Positions 8,213 to 17,334 of a stretch of DNA of 39,726 nucleotides are shown in pieces. The stretch lies in the NCBI GenBank assembly GCA_017394765.1, contig JAFPXF010000083.1, positions 1 through 39,726 of the forward strand, read 5' to 3'. How positions within the stretch are numbered: position 1 is the first letter of the stretch; every line of letters begins with the position of its first letter. The notes beneath the pieces are model-generated. The model was not told the origin of the DNA, made no database searches, and saw nothing but the letters and a program-made list of their open reading frames with translations. The stretch comes from Bacteroidales bacterium. Lineage in GTDB: Bacteria; Bacteroidota; Bacteroidia; Bacteroidales; WCHB1-69. Made by a program: the position numbers and the translations under genes.

Positions 8213-9286
8213 TTACAGAATTAGCATGGCGTCGCCATAGGTGAGGAAACGGTATTTTTCCGCGACAGCCTCCTTGTAGGCATGCATGACGAACTCGTAT
8301 CCGCCGAAGGCGGCGACCATCATCAGCATGGAGCTTTGGGAAGCATGGAAATTGGTGATCATGGCGTTGCCCACCATGAAGTTGTAGGGCGGATAGATGA
8401 ACTTGTTGGTCCACATGTCCTCCTTGCCGTTCATCTCGGTGGTCTTGACATGGCCGTTGGCATAGACGGAGGACTCGAGTGCTTTCATGGTGGTGGTGCC
8501 CACCACGACGATCTTGTGCCCGTCGTCCTTGGCCTTGTTGATGGTGTCGGCCACTTCGGCACGGATGATCATTCGTTCGGAGTCGGCCTTGTGCTTGGAG
8601 AGGTCTTCGACATCGATGTCGGTGAAGTTGCTCAATCCCGCATGAAGGGTGATGTAAGTAGTCTCTATCCCTTTGAGTTCCATTCTCTTGAGGAGTTCTC
8701 GGCTGAAATGGAACCCTGCGGCGGGAGCCACCACGGCACCCTCTTCGGACGCATAGATGGTCTGGTAGTCGCTCTCGTCTTCCGGTTCGATCTCGCGCAG
8801 GCGCTGAATGTCGTCAGGCACGGGTGTGGTGCCGATGTCCATCAGCTTCTGCTTGAAGGCATCATGGTCGCCATCGAAGAGAAAGCGGAGCGTTCTTCCA
8901 CGGGAAGTGGTGTTGTCAATGACTTCGGCCACCAGGCTGTCGTCTTCACAAAAGCAGAGTTTGTTGCCAATGCGGATTTTACGGGCGGGGTCCACCAAGA
9001 CATCCCACAACCGGCTTTCGGCATCCAACTCACGCAACAGGAAGACGCGGATTTTGGCACGGGTCTGCTCCTTTTCGCCGTACAGGAGCGCCGGGAAGAC
9101 GCGCGTGTTGTTCATCACGAACATATCGCCTTCGTCAAAATAATTAATGACATCCTTAAACAACTTGTGCTCAATCGTTTTAGTCTTACGATCCAGCACC
9201 ATCAAACGGGCTTCGTCCCGTTCTTGCACAGGATGAAGGGCAATCAATTCCTGTGGCAAATAGTACTTGAATTCTGATAATTTCAT
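8213..9286 (-). CDS. queA: S-adenosylmethionine:tRNA ribosyltransferase-isomerase
   Basis: QueA transfers and isomerises the ribosyl part of SAM onto preQ1-modified tRNA, forming epoxyqueuosine at wobble position 34. The product (357 residues from this start) opens [19 protein letters not shown] and has the family segments [60 protein letters not shown], and [28 protein letters not shown] C-terminal motifs. A longer ATG at 9307 is rejected: it overlaps the -7 promoter box at 9305-9312 and adds residues not seen in the family. queA and purM are adjacent and co-oriented. Confidence 0.95.
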   Translation of the reverse strand: MKLSEFKYYLPQELIALHPVQERDEARLMVLDRKTKTIEHKLFKDVINYFDEGDMFVMNNTRVFPALLYGEKEQTRAKIRVFLLRELDAESRLWDVLVDPARKIRIGNKLCFCEDDSLVAEVIDNTTSRGRTLRFLFDGDHDAFKQKLMDIGTTPVPDDIQRLREIEPEDESDYQTIYASEEGAVVAPAAGFHFSRELLKRMELKGIETTYITLHAGLSNFTDIDVEDLSKHKADSERMIIRAEVADTINKAKDDGHKIVVVGTTTMKALESSVYANGHVKTTEMNGKEDMWTNKFIYPPYNFMVGNAMITNFHASQSSMLMMVAAFGGYEFVMHAYKEAVAEKYRFLTYGDAMLIL

Positions 9287-9304
9287 CGTGAAAAAATTGG
9301 CCTG

Positions 9305-9312
9305 CAAAGATA
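9305..9312 (-). promoter_or_regulatory. -7 box for queA (decides its start)
   Basis: TATCTTTG on the minus strand with a TTG at 9333-9335 spaced 20 bp away matches the full Bacteroidetes promoter pattern. It overlaps the alternative upstream ATG of queA, which supports the start at 9286. Confidence 0.7.
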
Positions 9313-9316
9313 CAAC

Positions 9317-9345
9317 AAAAAAGCACTTTTGTCAAGTGTTTTTTT
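9317..9345 (-). terminator. Probable terminator of the uvrD-GSCFA unit
   Basis: A hairpin (CACTT at 9324-9328 against AAGTG at 9334-9338) is flanked by A/T tracts on both sides, so on the minus strand it ends in a T-run. It lies about 50 bp after the GSCFA gene stop and overlaps the queA promoter region. Confidence 0.5.
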
Positions 9346-9392
9346 GAGATTTTTGAAAGATAAACATTTTTTAACGTCCGGTTACCCGGAAA

Positions 9393-10259
9393 CTACTCTT
9401 TCCGCAAGCGTCTGTGGTTGAGGAAACGGTTTTCCTGACTGATGGCGCGCAGCCGTTCCATCGTTTCCGGAGAGAAGAAAGATTCCGCCACTTTCTCCTC
9501 CAAGTAATCGATTGCCAGATCGTTAGGGTGACAGAGATCCTTGGCGTAGAAGCGATAGTCGCGCAAGTCGTCCACCATATATTCGTACGACGGGAAATAG
9601 AAGGTGCTCTCTTGGTCAACCAGCTTCTCCTCAGCCAGCAACAACACGGCCTTGCTCAGGCTGTTCTCATGCATGCCGTCGCCGGCGTGGCGCACCGGAC
9701 TCACCGTGAACACCACCTTCATGTCAGGCCGCACTTCGCGCACCGCCTGCAAGGTCGTGTTCCACAAAGAGACGATCTTCTTCACATCAAGCCGAAGTCT
9801 ATCGAACTGGTGGTTGGGGATTTTATGGCAATTGGCCACGATGAGGTCACGGGGAATGTACTTGTAGCAAAACGCCGTGCCGAAGGTGACAAAAAGGATG
9901 TCCGTTTCGCGAAAAAAGCGCGAGGCTGTATCCAATTGCTCATCAATGTTGCGTTCAAACTCCTCGAAATTTTCACGGGAGAACTTGCCATGATGCGCAA
10001 AACTCACCCACAAATCCCTGTTTTTCATAAAATAACGATCTTTGTCAAAAGATTCGGGACGAATCAAAAGCCTGAGCGCGTGGTCGATGGAAACAGGGTT
10101 GAACAGCACGCCGAAGGGATTGGAACAGACCTGAAAACGATGTCGGTAGAAATAGCTGCCGATGTTGTCGGAAAAACAGGAGCCGAGCAACATGATTTTG
10201 CTGCCGTAATTGATTTCAAAAGGATATTCAGGGGCGGGTATATTGGTTCTAAAAATCAT
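9393..10259 (-). CDS. GSCFA-domain protein (SGNH-hydrolase-like)
   Basis: The 288-residue product carries the signature LLGSCFSDNIGSYF near residues 30-43, which defines the GSCFA family, followed by NPFGVLFNPVSI. Later segments FVTFGTAFCYKY, FTVSPVRHAGDGMHENSLSK and CHPNDLAIDYL resemble the SGNH/GDSL esterase blocks, with a candidate catalytic Ser in the GSC motif and His in the DLCHPND context. No signal peptide is seen. The family is widespread in Bacteroidota and alphaproteobacteria, but its substrate is not established. It starts 8 bp after the uvrD stop and is almost certainly co-transcribed with it. Confidence 0.85.
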   Translation of the reverse strand: MIFRTNIPAPEYPFEINYGSKIMLLGSCFSDNIGSYFYRHRFQVCSNPFGVLFNPVSIDHALRLLIRPESFDKDRYFMKNRDLWVSFAHHGKFSRENFEEFERNIDEQLDTASRFFRETDILFVTFGTAFCYKYIPRDLIVANCHKIPNHQFDRLRLDVKKIVSLWNTTLQAVREVRPDMKVVFTVSPVRHAGDGMHENSLSKAVLLLAEEKLVDQESTFYFPSYEYMVDDLRDYRFYAKDLCHPNDLAIDYLEEKVAESFFSPETMERLRAISQENRFLNHRRLRKE

Positions 10260-10267
10260 TTTTTCAA

Positions 10268-12637
10268 TTATTTGGGAATAATTAGCTTGGCGAATTTCAG
10301 TAAAAGGGTCTTGAGTCCGACCGTATCGAAGAGCACCTGGGCCTTGGCATCGGGGCCGACACCGTCCATGTTCTGCACGATGCCATAGCCGAACTTGCTG
10401 TGATAGACGCGCATGCCTGTCCGTATTTGATCGAATGTGGCCGAGGTGCCAATCTGTTCGAGACGCACATCCTGAGTGCTCTTCACTTTGGGCTTGGAAT
10501 GGGGTGCGAACGTGCCGCCGGGACTCTTGGGAGGCGTTGTTGCAGGGCGGGATCCAAGGGGACGGAAAGATCCAAATCGCATTTTCGGCTCCTCCTCCCG
10601 AGGTGCGCCGAAGCCGCCCCGTCCTTGTGAAGCCTTTGTGCTGATATTCAGATATTCTTCAGGGATTTCCTCAAGAAAGCGGCTCTCTTCGCAAAACTGC
10701 AGGGAACCGAACCGGTAGCGTGTCTGCGCACTGGTGAGCGTCACCTTCTTGCGCGCCCGGGTGAGTGCAACATAAAAGAGTCGCCGCTCCTCCTCCATCT
10801 CTTGTCGCGAGTTGACGCACATCGACGAGGGGAAGAGGTTCTCTTCCAAACCCGTGATGAAAACGTAGTCGAACTCCAGTCCTTTGGCGGAGTGGATGGT
10901 CATGAGACTCACGCGGTCGGCGTTCTCCTCGGCGCTGTTTTCCTCGTCGTCGCTCAGCAGGGCGATGGACTCCATGAAATGGTCCAATGAGGGGAAATAG
11001 TCCTCGATCAGCTCACCGGTCCGCTCGTCAATGCTGCTTTCAGGTTCCTTTTCGATGAAACCTTTGATGGCATCGAGGAGTTCTTCGAGGTGATCGACGC
11101 GCTCCTTCTCGTCGGTGTTGTCTTTGAGCATCTTGACAATGCCCGTCTTGAATGCGATTTGCTTGGCCAGCTCGTAGGCGTCGGTCGTGCGGAGCTGCGC
11201 GGAAAACCCTCTGATCATGTCCGCGAACTCGACAAGCTTGTTGGCGACAGCACTGCTCACGCCGAGGTCGAAAAGGGCGGGTTCCTCGACGACATCCCAG
11301 AAATGGACATTCTGTTCCTGGGCAGCGGCGGCGATGCGGGAAACCGTGGTGTCGCCGATGCCGCGCAAAGGGTAGTTGATGATGCGACGCAGCGACTCCT
11401 CGTCGTAATGGTTGATGGTCAGCCGGAAATAAGCCAGCATATCCTTGATTTCCTTGCGCTTATAGAAGGAAAGGCCGCCGTAGATCTTGTACGGGATGTT
11501 GCGTTTGACGAGTGCCTCCTCCAACGTGCGCGACTGGATGTTGGTACGATAAAGGATGGCGAACTGCCGGTTGGCGGCATGTTCAACCATCTTGGTTTCG
11601 AATATGGCGTTGGCAACCGTGAAAGCTTCGTCGGTGTCGCTATTGGAGTGGATCACCTGGATGGGGGCGCCGACCTCGTTCCCGCTCCATACCTCCTTGG
11701 GCATCTGGTCCTTGTTGTTCTTGATGACGGCATTGGCAGCGTTGACGATATTCTGCGTGGAACGGTAGTTGCGCTCAAGTTTGTATATCTGCGCGGTTGG
11801 AAAATCGCGGCGGAAGTTGAGGATATTCTGGATGTCGGCCCCGCGGAAGCCGTAGATGCTCTGCGCATCATCGCCGACCACGCAGAGGTTCTGGTGGGCG
11901 GTGGAGAGTTTCTTGACGATGAGGTATTGCGCGAAATTGGTGTCCTGATATTCATCCACGAGAATGTAGTTGTAGCGGTTCTGGTACTTGTAGAGCATGT
12001 CGGGAAAGTCGCGCAACAGAACGTTCATGTAGTAGAGCAGGTCGTCAAAATCCATGGCGTCGGCACGACGGAGGCGCGCGTTATAGCGGGCGAAAATGTC
12101 GTGAATGAGGGGTTTGCCGGCCGCCGCGTCCGCAATCATGATATCCTGGTTGTTGGCATACTCCTGGGCGGACAGCAGGTTCGACTTGGCCATGGAGATG
12201 CGGTTGAGGATAAAATTGGGGGCATAGACTTTCGGGTCGAGGTTCAAGTCGCGCACAATGTTCTTTATCAAAGATTTGGAGTCATCGGTGTCATAAACGG
12301 TAAGGTTGTGGGTGAAGCCGAGCTTCTCGGCCTCGGCCCGGAGGATGCGGTAAAAGACAGAGTGGAAAGTGCCCATGGTGACAGCCTTGGCCACATCGCC
12401 ACCCACCAGCGACACGATGCGGGCCCGCATCTCGGCGGCGGCCTTGTTGGTGAAGGTCAAGGCCAGTATGCGGTACGGGTTGATGCGGTGCGACAGCATG
12501 TAGGCGATGCGATAGGTCAGCACCCGGGTCTTTCCGGAGCCGGCCCCCGCCAATACCATGACAGGTCCATCTATTTGTTTAACAGCAAGTTGTTGCTGGT
12601 CGTTCAATTCCGACAATATCTTTTCATCCTGCGTCAT
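10268..12637 (-). CDS. uvrD: UvrD/PcrA-type superfamily 1 DNA helicase
   Basis: This ATP-driven 3'-5' helicase acts in nucleotide excision and mismatch repair and clears protein from DNA. The 789-residue product starts LNDQQQLAVKQIDGPVMVLAGAGSGKTRVLTYR (Q motif and Walker A in the first 45 residues). It continues with ALTFTNKAAAEMR (Ia), ILVDEYQDTNFAQY (II), VVGDDAQSIYGFRGA (III), LERNYRST (IV), VSLMTIHSAKGLEFDYVFITGLEENLFP (V), and EEERRLFYVALTRARKK (VI). The C-terminal 60 residues (MRVYHSKFGYGIV...) form the small Tudor-like fold typical of PcrA. PcrA and UvrD cannot be separated reliably by eye. The GSCFA gene follows directly. Confidence 0.95.
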   Translation of the reverse strand: MTQDEKILSELNDQQQLAVKQIDGPVMVLAGAGSGKTRVLTYRIAYMLSHRINPYRILALTFTNKAAAEMRARIVSLVGGDVAKAVTMGTFHSVFYRILRAEAEKLGFTHNLTVYDTDDSKSLIKNIVRDLNLDPKVYAPNFILNRISMAKSNLLSAQEYANNQDIMIADAAAGKPLIHDIFARYNARLRRADAMDFDDLLYYMNVLLRDFPDMLYKYQNRYNYILVDEYQDTNFAQYLIVKKLSTAHQNLCVVGDDAQSIYGFRGADIQNILNFRRDFPTAQIYKLERNYRSTQNIVNAANAVIKNNKDQMPKEVWSGNEVGAPIQVIHSNSDTDEAFTVANAIFETKMVEHAANRQFAILYRTNIQSRTLEEALVKRNIPYKIYGGLSFYKRKEIKDMLAYFRLTINHYDEESLRRIINYPLRGIGDTTVSRIAAAAQEQNVHFWDVVEEPALFDLGVSSAVANKLVEFADMIRGFSAQLRTTDAYELAKQIAFKTGIVKMLKDNTDEKERVDHLEELLDAIKGFIEKEPESSIDERTGELIEDYFPSLDHFMESIALLSDDEENSAEENADRVSLMTIHSAKGLEFDYVFITGLEENLFPSSMCVNSRQEMEEERRLFYVALTRARKKVTLTSAQTRYRFGSLQFCEESRFLEEIPEEYLNISTKASQGRGGFGAPREEEPKMRFGSFRPLGSRPATTPPKSPGGTFAPHSKPKVKSTQDVRLEQIGTSATFDQIRTGMRVYHSKFGYGIVQNMDGVGPDAKAQVLFDTVGLKTLLLKFAKLIIPK

Positions 12638-12657
12638 CTCTCATTTTTAAATGGGCG

Positions 12658-12665
12658 CAAAATTA
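12658..12665 (-). promoter_or_regulatory. -7 box for uvrD
   Basis: TAATTTTG on the minus strand fits TAnnTTTG, 20 bp before the ATG at 12637. Confidence 0.55.
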
Positions 12666-12746
12666 CTATTTTTTCAGCAAAAACACATTGTTAATATTAT
12701 GTTAATAACTTTTTTATAAAACGTGTCAAACAATTAATAATTTATG

Positions 12747-12754
12747 TATTTTTG
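12747..12754 (+). promoter_or_regulatory. Distal -7 box upstream of aspS
   Basis: TATTTTTG matches TAnnTTTG. It lies about 300 bp before aspS and just before the first inverted repeat, so it could drive a small RNA or a long aspS leader. Confidence 0.45.
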
Positions 12755-12955
12755 CCGCGCATTGTTTAACCAAGGTAACCGGTAAGTCCCACCTACAATA
12801 CAATAAACAATTATCCCACATACATTTGGCAATTACTTCATTCAAAAATCCGGTTACCTTTTTAAGTAAAAACAAAAAGTTAACAATTATCCATTAAAAA
12901 ATGGATAGTTGTCGGGGATTTCATTCCCATTCGGGTTTCTTGCCGTTGAAATCAA

Positions 12956-12977
12956 GGAGACGTTGCGCAGCGTCTCC
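12956..12977. repeat. REP-like palindrome 1
   Basis: An 8-bp stem GGAGACGT/GCGTCTCC (one wobble) with a short GC-rich loop. It resembles the palindromes at 14815-14838 and, more loosely, 28180-28207. Confidence 0.5.
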
Positions 12978-13019
12978 GCACTGGTAAATTCACTTGTCCG
13001 TGTGTATTCATAATTTATG

Positions 13020-13027
13020 TACATTTG
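13020..13027 (+). promoter_or_regulatory. Proximal -7 box for aspS
   Basis: TACATTTG, 22 bp before the aspS ATG, with a TTG at 12994-12996 (spacer 23 bp, slightly long). Likely the main aspS promoter. Confidence 0.6.
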
Positions 13028-13049
13028 CGCCCTCTAAAATTATAATATA

Positions 13050-14810
13050 ATGTATAGAACTCATACTTGCGGCGAGTTGCGTCTCGCCGATGTGCAGAAA
13101 GAGGTCACCCTGTGTGGGTGGATCCAGAAAATACGCCATCTTGGCGGCATGATATTCATCGATTTGCGCGATCGTTACGGCATCACGCAGTTAGCCTTCA
13201 ACCACGAACAGAAGCCCGAGTTGTGCGAGCAAGTGGAAAAGATGGGCCGCGAATGGGTCATCCAGGCCACCGGCATTGTCATCGAACGATACAGCAAGAA
13301 TCCGAATATCCCCACGGGTGAGATCGAGATTGACGTGCAAAAAGTGAACGTGCTCAACGAGGCCATCACTCCGCCTTTCACCATCGAGGATGTGTCTGAC
13401 GGCGGCGACGAGCTCCGCATGAAGTACCGTTACCTTGACTTGCGCCGCAACCCTGTCAAAAACAACATCATTTTCCGTCACAAGTTAGGCCTTGAAATCC
13501 GCAAATACCTCAACGGCCAAGGTTTCCTCGAAATCGAGACGCCCTTCTTGGTGAACAGCACGCCCGAGGGCGCACGCGACTTCCTTGTGCCCTCCCGCAT
13601 GAACCCGGGTGAATTCTACGCCCTTCCGCAGTCGCCCCAAACCCTCAAGCAGCTGCTCATGATTTCCGGCATGGACCGTTATTTCCAGATTGTGCGTTGC
13701 TTTCGCGACGAGGATCTGCGTGCCGACCGCCAGCCCGAGTTTACCCAGATCGACTGCGAAATGTCATTCATCGAGCAGGAGGACATCCTCAACCTCTTCG
13801 AGGGCTTGGTGAAGCATATTTTCAAGACATTCAAGAACATCGACCTGGAGCCTATCGAGCGTATCACATGGGCCGATGCCATGAAATATTACGGCTCCGA
13901 CAAGCCCGACGCACGCTTTGGCATGCGTTTCGTGGAACTCAACGACCTGTTGCAGCACAAGGAGTTCAAGGTCTTCAACGAGGCCGAGCTCGTGGTCGGC
14001 ATCAAGGTCGATGGTTGCGGCAACTACTCCCGCAAGCAGCTTGACGGCCTCGTGGAGTTCGTCAAGAGCCCGCACGTGGGCGCTGGCGGATTGGTCTATG
14101 TGCTTTGCAACGCCGATGGCACCTTCAAGTCGTCGGTGGACAAGTTCTACGACCAAGAGGACCTCAAGGCGGTGGCGGCACGTTGTGAAGCCAAGCCCGG
14201 CGATCTCATCCTCATCATGTCCGGCAAGGCCATGAAGACCCGCACGCAGCTGTCGGCCCTCCGTTTGGAGATGGGCAACCGTCTCGGCCTGCGCAAGGCG
14301 GGTGAGTACAAGGTGCTGTGGGTCGTTGATTTCCCGCTGCTGGAGTGGGACGAAGAGACGCAACGCTTCTATGCCATGCACCATCCCTTCACGGCTCCGA
14401 AGCCGGAACATGAGGGCATGTTGGAAAGCGACCCGGGCGCTGTGAACGCCAACGCCTACGACTTGGTCATCAACGGCTCCGAGGTGGGCGGCGGCTCCAT
14501 CCGTATTCATGACCCGGAATTGCAGAAGCGCATGTTCAAGGCCTTGAATTTCACGGAAGAGCAGGCCCAGAGCCAATTCGGTTTCCTTATCGACGCCTTC
14601 CGCTTCGGCGCACCCCCACATGGTGGCATCGCCTTCGGTTTCGACCGTCTCTGTGCCGTGCTTTCCGACTGCGACAGCATCCGCGATTTCATCGCGTTCC
14701 CCAAGAACAACGCCGGCCGCGACACGATGCTGCCCGCTCCCACCCCCATCGCCCAAGCCCAGCTGGACGAATTGAACATTGACATCAAAACCCCACAAAA
14801 CGCAAAATAA
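13050..14810 (+). CDS. aspS: Aspartyl-tRNA synthetase, bacterial type
   Basis: AspRS charges tRNA-Asp with aspartate in the cytosol. The 586-residue product has an N-terminal OB-fold anticodon-binding domain ([23 protein letters not shown]), then the class II catalytic core: motif 1 region ([25 protein letters not shown]), motif 2 ([23 protein letters not shown]) and motif 3 ([14 protein letters not shown]). The GAD insertion typical of bacterial AspRS lies in the middle (about 290-420). The C-terminus [18 protein letters not shown] is standard. Whether it also charges tRNA-Asn cannot be told here. The polysaccharide genes follow 45 bp later with only a palindrome between. Confidence 0.96.
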   Translation: MYRTHTCGELRLADVQKEVTLCGWIQKIRHLGGMIFIDLRDRYGITQLAFNHEQKPELCEQVEKMGREWVIQATGIVIERYSKNPNIPTGEIEIDVQKVNVLNEAITPPFTIEDVSDGGDELRMKYRYLDLRRNPVKNNIIFRHKLGLEIRKYLNGQGFLEIETPFLVNSTPEGARDFLVPSRMNPGEFYALPQSPQTLKQLLMISGMDRYFQIVRCFRDEDLRADRQPEFTQIDCEMSFIEQEDILNLFEGLVKHIFKTFKNIDLEPIERITWADAMKYYGSDKPDARFGMRFVELNDLLQHKEFKVFNEAELVVGIKVDGCGNYSRKQLDGLVEFVKSPHVGAGGLVYVLCNADGTFKSSVDKFYDQEDLKAVAARCEAKPGDLILIMSGKAMKTRTQLSALRLEMGNRLGLRKAGEYKVLWVVDFPLLEWDEETQRFYAMHHPFTAPKPEHEGMLESDPGAVNANAYDLVINGSEVGGGSIRIHDPELQKRMFKALNFTEEQAQSQFGFLIDAFRFGAPPHGGIAFGFDRLCAVLSDCDSIRDFIAFPKNNAGRDTMLPAPTPIAQAQLDELNIDIKTPQNAK

Positions 14811-14814
14811 GTGT

Positions 14815-14838
14815 GGAGATGTTGCACGCAACATCTCT
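14815..14838. repeat. REP-like palindrome 2, between aspS and wzz
   Basis: A perfect 10-bp inverted repeat GAGATGTTGC/GCAACATCTC (14816-14825 and 14828-14837) with a 2-nt centre. There is no T-run after it, so a simple Rho-independent terminator is unlikely. Confidence 0.55.
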
Positions 14839-14855
14839 GCGATAAAAAAAACAAT

Positions 14856-15884
14856 ATGCAAAACAACGACTCCTACAACTCTTTCAGCTTGCTGAAGTTC
14901 ATTTGGAAATGGCGCTGGTGGTTTGTCGTCATCGGATTGGTCACCGCCATTCTCTCCTTGCTCTGCTCCTATCTTGTGGCACCGCGTTACAAATCCACCG
15001 TCGTGGTCTATGCCACGCGCACCAACTCCACCGCCAAGATTCTTCTCAACAAAGAGAACTATAACGAGCGGCTTGAAGTGAAGGCATACGGCACGGAAGA
15101 GGAGACTGAACAGCTTATGCAGCTGTTCAATGCCTTGGAAATCAAGGATTCTCTTATCCAACGCTACAAGTTGGCCGAGCATTACGACATCAACACCAAT
15201 TCGAAGGGCGGACAGACGAAGCTCTACAAGAAGTTGACCAGCAACTTGACAGTCAAGCGCACGGACTTCGGGGCCATCTCCGTCTCGGTGTCGGATGAGG
15301 ACCCGCAGACGGCCTGCGACATGGCCAACTACATCTTGCAGCTCATCGACACGGTGAAGAACCGGGCAGAGCACGAGCGTGCCGCCGCGGCATACGCCGC
15401 CCTGCAGCGCCAAGTTGATTCCGTGGACAAGGAGATTGCCCGCATCGACGACTCCATCAAAGTGTGTATGGAACACGGTGTCTTCCAGCTTGACGAGCAG
15501 ACCAACCGCGTCATGCAGCAATACGCCATCGCCGTGGCCCAAGGCAACCAGGCCGCCATCACCCGCCTCGACAACGAACAGCGCAAGCTCGCTACATGGG
15601 GTCCGAAGCTCGATGCCTGGCAGGACCTGCAGTACACCTTCCGCGAATATCAATCGCTCTGCAAGGAGAAAATGATGAGCGCCCAACTCGACATGCAGGG
15701 TGCCGTGCCCGTCAAGTTTGTCGTGGACAGGCCCATCGTTGCCGATAAAAAATACTTCCCAAAACGCTCTGTCATCATGATTGTCTCCACCTTCTGCGTG
15801 TTGGCAATCACCTTGATCGTGCTCCTAATGATCGACAAAATTGAAGAGAAGCCTGCCATCAAGCCTGAAAAAGCTGTTGACTAA
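14856..15884 (+). CDS. Wzz/chain-length-determinant-like protein (polysaccharide co-polymerase)
   Basis: The 342-residue product has the plan of polysaccharide co-polymerases: a short cytoplasmic N-terminus, a transmembrane segment at about 20-42 (WWFVVIGLVTAILSLLCSYL), a large periplasmic coiled-coil-rich domain (AAAAYAALQRQVDSVDKEIARIDDSIK, then ITRLDNEQRKLATWGPKLDAWQDLQYTFREY), and a second transmembrane segment near 305-327 preceded by a Pro-rich PKRS segment. It has no C-terminal kinase domain. Such proteins set glycan chain length. A GTG at 14811 is in frame, but the ATG at 14856 is preferred, since the GTG start would place the palindrome inside the coding region. The downstream Wzy-like gene follows directly. 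Confidence 0.85.
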   Translation: MQNNDSYNSFSLLKFIWKWRWWFVVIGLVTAILSLLCSYLVAPRYKSTVVVYATRTNSTAKILLNKENYNERLEVKAYGTEEETEQLMQLFNALEIKDSLIQRYKLAEHYDINTNSKGGQTKLYKKLTSNLTVKRTDFGAISVSVSDEDPQTACDMANYILQLIDTVKNRAEHERAAAAYAALQRQVDSVDKEIARIDDSIKVCMEHGVFQLDEQTNRVMQQYAIAVAQGNQAAITRLDNEQRKLATWGPKLDAWQDLQYTFREYQSLCKEKMMSAQLDMQGAVPVKFVVDRPIVADKKYFPKRSVIMIVSTFCVLAITLIVLLMIDKIEEKPAIKPEKAVD

Positions 15885-15906
15885 ACCGACAGGCGGACAA
15901 TGGGCC

Positions 15907-17331
15907 ATGTTGCTCACCGCCATCGTGATTGTTGTCATCAACTGCTTCGCCATCGTCAAGGAACTGCCCATCATCCCCTTGCTGACTGGCGGTGCCGTCT
16001 TGGTCTATTTGCTCATCTTCCACGTCGATTGGGTGATGTACCTCATGGCGTTTCTCACCCCTTTTTCCGTCGCCCTCGAAATCAAGGACTACAAGCTGGG
16101 ACTCTCCTTCCCCGGGGAGATCGTGATGATTGCCGTCACCTTTCTTTTCTTGTGCCGCATCCTCTATGACTTGAGCCTTGACCGCAAATTGCTGCGCCAC
16201 CCTATTTCCATTGCTGTCTTCGTCTATCTGACCTGGATGTTCCTGACCTGTCTCACCAGTGAGATCCCGTTGGTGTCGTTCAAATTCTGGGCTGCAAAAA
16301 TATGGTTCACCACCGCCTGCTATTGGATGACCATCCAGCTCATCAAGGATGACAACCGCAACCTTTTGCGCTATTTCAACAGCTATGCGGTCGCCTTGGC
16401 CATTGTGGTCATCATCACCACCATCAAGCATGCGCGTAGTGGCTTCGACGACAACTATGCCCACTGGGTGATGGATCCTTTCTACAACGACCATACCGCA
16501 TACGGGGCGGTGTTGGCATTTTTTCTGCCCATATCGGCCTGTTGCTTTTTCCTGCCGGAGAACAACATCTTCCGGAAATTCTTCTATGCCGCCCTCTCTC
16601 TGATTTTCCTGGTGGGTTTTTACCTTTCTTTCAGCCGGGCGGCCTGGATCAGCCTTGTGGTGGCCGTCGGCGTATTCGTGGTGCTGAAGTTGCGTATCAA
16701 GCTCTCGTGGCTCGTAGCCGCCGGACTCGTCTTGGGCACCGCTTTCTATTTCTATGCCGACGACATTCTTTACAAAATGAGCCGCAACAGCCAGGACTCC
16801 TCCGGCAACTTCACGGAGCAATTGCAGTCTATGTCGAACATCACGACGGACGCCTCCAATGTGGAGCGGCTGAACCGCTGGAACTCGGCATTCGGCATGA
16901 TTCGCGAGCGGCCCGTGGTGGGCTGGGGCCCCGGCACCTATCAGTTTGTCTATGCCCCATTCCAAAAAAGCCAATTCAAGACCATTATCACCACCGACTT
17001 CGGTGACGGCGGCAATGCGCATAGCGAGTACATCGGCCCCTGCGCCGAAAGTGGCATCATCGGAATGCTTACCGTGTTCGCCCTCCTGTTTTGCAGCCTT
17101 TACACGGGTATTCGCACCTACAACCATTCGCACGACCCCACCAAACGCCTCTTCTGCCTGATGATGACCCTTGCCCTTGTCACCTATTTCGTCCACGGCA
17201 CACTCAACAACTTCCTCGACACCGACAAGCTCTCGCTTCCCTTCTGGGGTGCTTTTGCCGTCATCACCGTGATGAGTCTCAAACCAGACAACCAACCTTA
17301 CGCTGTCGAACCAGCGCAACAAAATCCATAA
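15907..17331 (+). CDS. O-antigen ligase/polymerase family membrane protein (Wzy-like)
   Basis: The protein is almost all hydrophobic, with about a dozen predicted membrane helices. Two features point to the Wzy_C/O-antigen ligase family: FYLSFSRAAWISLVVAVGVF, and a large periplasmic loop with GWGPGTYQFVYAPF and GDGGNAHSEYIGPCAESG, where the conserved NxHxEYL-like His lies. Such enzymes polymerise or ligate undecaprenyl-linked glycans in the periplasm. The frame is open back to a TTG at 15841 that overlaps the Wzz gene by 44 bp; that start would add a basic 22-residue N-terminus (KKLLTKPTGGQW), so the true start is uncertain. The Wzx-like gene begins 3 bp after its stop. Confidence 0.85.
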   Translation: MLLTAIVIVVINCFAIVKELPIIPLLTGGAVLVYLLIFHVDWVMYLMAFLTPFSVALEIKDYKLGLSFPGEIVMIAVTFLFLCRILYDLSLDRKLLRHPISIAVFVYLTWMFLTCLTSEIPLVSFKFWAAKIWFTTACYWMTIQLIKDDNRNLLRYFNSYAVALAIVVIITTIKHARSGFDDNYAHWVMDPFYNDHTAYGAVLAFFLPISACCFFLPENNIFRKFFYAALSLIFLVGFYLSFSRAAWISLVVAVGVFVVLKLRIKLSWLVAAGLVLGTAFYFYADDILYKMSRNSQDSSGNFTEQLQSMSNITTDASNVERLNRWNSAFGMIRERPVVGWGPGTYQFVYAPFQKSQFKTIITTDFGDGGNAHSEYIGPCAESGIIGMLTVFALLFCSLYTGIRTYNHSHDPTKRLFCLMMTLALVTYFVHGTLNNFLDTDKLSLPFWGAFAVITVMSLKPDNQPYAVEPAQQNP

Positions 17332-17334
17332 CCT

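Larger units (their letters stand above)
12666..13049 (+). other. Structured intergenic region upstream of aspS, possible leader or small RNA
   Basis: This 384-bp stretch has no credible ORF. In order it holds: a -7 box (12747-12754); an 11-bp perfect inverted repeat AAGGTAACCGG/CCGGTTACCTT (12772-12782 and 12850-12860) enclosing 67 nt and followed by T5; another TACATTTG inside that loop (12821-12828); a 13-bp hairpin with one G:U pair (12883-12895 against 12900-12912); a REP-like palindrome (12956-12977); and a second -7 box close to aspS. The first repeat plus T-run could be the base stem of a roughly 95-nt RNA or a long-loop terminator. Confidence 0.45.

Noticed and set aside
12666..13049. 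T-box or other known riboswitch, or 6S/SRP RNA before aspS
   Set aside because: I could not find a T-box sequence, the SRP GGAA-type loop or a 6S-like long bubble stem. I keep it only as a structured region.
14811..14855. GTG start for the Wzz-like gene
   Set aside because: It would put the perfect palindrome inside the coding region and add residues (WRCCTQHLCDKK) not typical of the family.
13764..15686. A 640-codon minus-strand frame over aspS and wzz
   Set aside because: Its product lacks any motif, and both sense genes are unambiguous. Shadow frame.
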